This document shows, in pieces, positions 5,273-6,353 of a stretch of DNA of 6,353 nt; the stretch's first letter is position 1, and each line of letters starts with the position of its first letter. Source of the stretch: Clostridia bacterium (lineage in GTDB: Bacteria > Bacillota > Clostridia > Oscillospirales > CAG-272); the NCBI GenBank assembly GCA_017520365.1, contig JAFXFQ010000061.1, positions 1 to 6,353 on the forward strand, given 5' to 3'. Both the position numbers and the translations under genes were made by a program. Under the pieces are notes generated by a model. That model was not told the DNA's origin, ran no database searches, and saw only the letters and a program-made list of their open reading frames with translations.

Positions 5273-5363
5273 GTAGGGACCGGCGTAGACGGTCCTCGAA
5301 CAGAACGACATTCACCGTGAGTCGTTGCATCTCTAACGGACCGTCGAGGACGCCGGTCCCTAC
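5273..5363. repeat. MITE-like 91-base inverted repeat
   Basis: The ends are perfect 14-base inverted repeats (GTAGGGACCGGCGT at 5273-5286 against 5350-5363). Pairing resumes after a small asymmetric gap with GACGGTCC (5288-5295 against 5338-5345). An inner hairpin AACGAC/GTCGTT (5304-5309, 5321-5326) lies in the middle. No coding capacity is seen. It begins 20 bases after the second NUDIX gene, so in RNA it could act as a 3' stem that protects or ends the cassette transcript, although it lacks an immediate T tract. No clear target-site duplication is visible. Confidence 0.8.
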
Positions 5364-5375
5364 AATATTTTGTAG
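5360..5375. repeat. Small perfect hairpin abutting the MITE-like repeat
   Basis: CTACAA (5360-5365) pairs with TTGTAG (5370-5375) around TATT. It shares its first four bases with the right end of the 5273-5363 repeat, so the two structures would compete in RNA. Confidence 0.5.
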
Positions 5376-5416
5376 CATGACCGTTTGCTTGTGCATCAAA
5401 TCATAGTTTGCTTCGC

Positions 5417-5451
5417 GTGCAGATAAGCGGACGACCAATGGTCGCCCCTAC
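5417..5451 (+). repeat. Copy C of the 35-base hairpin motif, followed by T7
   Basis: This copy begins GTGCAGAT and ends CCCCTAC, like copies A and B near the window start. Its stem CGACC/GGTCG (5432-5436, 5440-5444) shows one compensated pair change relative to copy B. Seven T follow at 5452-5458, so the hairpin could serve as a weak terminator, but CCCCTAC separates stem and T run, so I do not call it one. The GTTTGCTT element occurs twice just upstream (5384-5391 and 5406-5413). Confidence 0.7.
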
Positions 5452-5504
5452 TTTTTTTATTCTCAGTTCAACCTACGGTGGAATAATTCTCTCAAAATGA
5501 GTTA

Positions 5505-5532
5505 TTGTTATTTCCTTTCAATGCGCTATAAT
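5505..5532 (+). promoter_or_regulatory. Promoter of the second Xre regulator gene
   Basis: A consensus TATAAT (5527-5532) lies 16 bases after TTGTTA (5505-5510). The start point should fall near 5539, leaving a leader of about 37 bases. The weaker -35 box and the palindrome just downstream suggest a regulated promoter. Confidence 0.65.
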
Positions 5533-5542
5533 AGAATCAGGA

Positions 5543-5552
5543 TAAGCGCTTA
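5543..5552. promoter_or_regulatory. Perfect palindrome TAAGCGCTTA, candidate operator
   Basis: The 10-base palindrome lies about 10 bases after the -10 box, at or just past the expected start point, and 13 bases before GGAGG of the regulator gene. Dimeric Xre proteins often bind such sites to repress themselves, so autoregulation is a reasonable inference. The flanking bases do not extend the symmetry. Confidence 0.45.
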
Positions 5553-5575
5553 CCAAAATCGTTTTGGAGGAAAAT

Positions 5576-6353
5576 ATGATAAAGCTTGGAGAAAAGATCA
5601 AAGCATTAAGAAAACAGAAGGATATTTCCCAGGAGGTTTTTGCAAATTATCTCGGAGTATCCTTTCAGGCAGTTTCCAAGTGGGAAAACGGAAATACCCT
5701 GCCTGACGTTACGATGATCCCTGCCATTGCATCGTTTTTCGAAGTTTCTACCGATGAGCTTTTTGATTTCAACGTTTATGAAACTGAAAAAAACATAAGA
5801 GCCATCGTTGATGAGCATAGCAAATATTGGTATGATGATACTGAAAAAGCAGAACAGATAATAAGGGATGGCTTGAAAAAATATCCGGGAAACGAAACTT
5901 TGCTGAACTGCCTTATCGGTGTTCTTGCCGAGCTTCACAAAAATGAGGAAGTTATTTCCATAGGTAAAGCTCTTATGGAAACAACCAAGAATGATGAAAT
6001 TCGCATAGATACGTACCGCATTATGGCAATGGCTTATAAGGAAATGGGAGAATATCAGTTAGCTAAGGAATCAATTGAGCGTATTCCCGAGCTGTACTTT
6101 ACAAAGCTTGAAGTTATGGCCGGGCTTCTTGAAGGAGAAGAAAAATATACGGCTGCAAAGAAACACGTGACACAATGTACCTTCGCTCTCGTGGACACTC
6201 TATGGGATATGGGTGATTATTTGAGAAAACACGGAGAAAAAGAGAGTGCCGTTGCTCATTTCAGAACAGCACTCAGAATCGTCAAAGCCATTCTCGATGA
6301 TTGTGAAGACAGAAAAGATTTCATTATCACCAAAAACAGTTTAAATGCTATGA
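5576..6353 (+). CDS. Xre-family regulator with helical TPR-like C-terminal region (3' end outside window)
   Basis: 259 codons are present without a stop; the gene runs off the window. Residues 1-65 form a Cro/C1-type DNA-binding domain, with helix-turn-helix near ISQEVFANYLGVSFQAVSKWE (17-37) and a closing STDELFDF. After a linker come repeated helix pairs resembling tetratricopeptide units, for example around residues 145-165 (YRIMAMAYKEMGEYQLAKESI) and 219-235. This layout of DNA-binding domain plus TPR-like region resembles regulators whose C-terminal helices bind peptides or partner proteins, but the inducer is unknown. ATG 5576 is preceded by GGAGG (5566-5570) at five bases, with its own promoter at 5505-5532. 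Its first domain is paralogous to the 69-residue regulator at 3317, suggesting cross-talk or duplication. Confidence 0.88.
   Translation, partial: MIKLGEKIKALRKQKDISQEVFANYLGVSFQAVSKWENGNTLPDVTMIPAIASFFEVSTDELFDFNVYETEKNIRAIVDEHSKYWYDDTEKAEQIIRDGLKKYPGNETLLNCLIGVLAELHKNEEVISIGKALMETTKNDEIRIDTYRIMAMAYKEMGEYQLAKESIERIPELYFTKLEVMAGLLEGEEKYTAAKKHVTQCTFALVDTLWDMGDYLRKHGEKESAVAHFRTALRIVKAILDDCEDRKDFIITKNSLNAM

Noticed and set aside
5429..5458. Terminator from the copy C hairpin plus T7
   Set aside because: The T run is separated from the short stem by seven bases (CCCCTAC), so it does not have the form of an efficient intrinsic terminator; it remains possible as a weak one.

Overview
The window reads as chromosomal DNA of a Gram-positive Clostridia-type bacterium, most likely a gut member of the Oscillospirales. 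The grounds are gene content and style: a zinc-type L31, an HflX/IMPACT-family pair, strong GGAGG ribosome binding sites, TTGACA/TAAAAT promoters, small Xre regulators, and intergenic GTAGGG-type repeats that I associate from memory with gut Firmicutes. The genus cannot be fixed from this sequence alone.

Bases 1-612 hold no convincing gene. They are built of nested repeats: a long imperfect inverted repeat (1-88 against 464-546) encloses a second inverted pair, one copy of which is split by about 79 bases. A clear promoter (613-641) then drives rpmE (685-903, ribosomal protein L31), which ends at a strong terminator (922-956). hflX (980-2368, ribosome-associated GTPase) and an IMPACT/YigZ-family gene (2370-3011) follow as a tightly coupled pair closed by a terminator (3018-3055). 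No promoter is visible between the rpmE terminator and hflX, so the pair probably depends on read-through.

From 3056 the content becomes accessory. A second strong promoter (3059-3087) drives a short leader holding a 20-residue ORF, a hairpin over its stop codon, and two tandem terminators. A compact cassette follows on the same strand: a 69-residue Xre-type regulator, a NUDIX hydrolase whose frame is broken at a T TTT TTG slippery heptamer, a class I SAM-dependent methyltransferase and a second, intact NUDIX hydrolase. The short gaps suggest one transcript. Its substrates are unknown; two NUDIX enzymes flanking a methyltransferase suggest small-molecule or nucleotide modification or clean-up.

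The interval 5253-5504 is a second repeat island: a MITE-like inverted repeat (5273-5363) and a third copy of the 35-base hairpin motif also found at 40-75 and 473-507. A promoter with a 10-base palindrome near its start point then leads into a second Xre regulator (5576 onward), related in its DNA-binding domain to the first but carrying a long helical, TPR-like C-terminal region that runs off the window.

The most unusual points are the slippery-site NUDIX gene, the leader with tandem terminators, and the repeat family whose hairpins keep pairing through compensatory changes.
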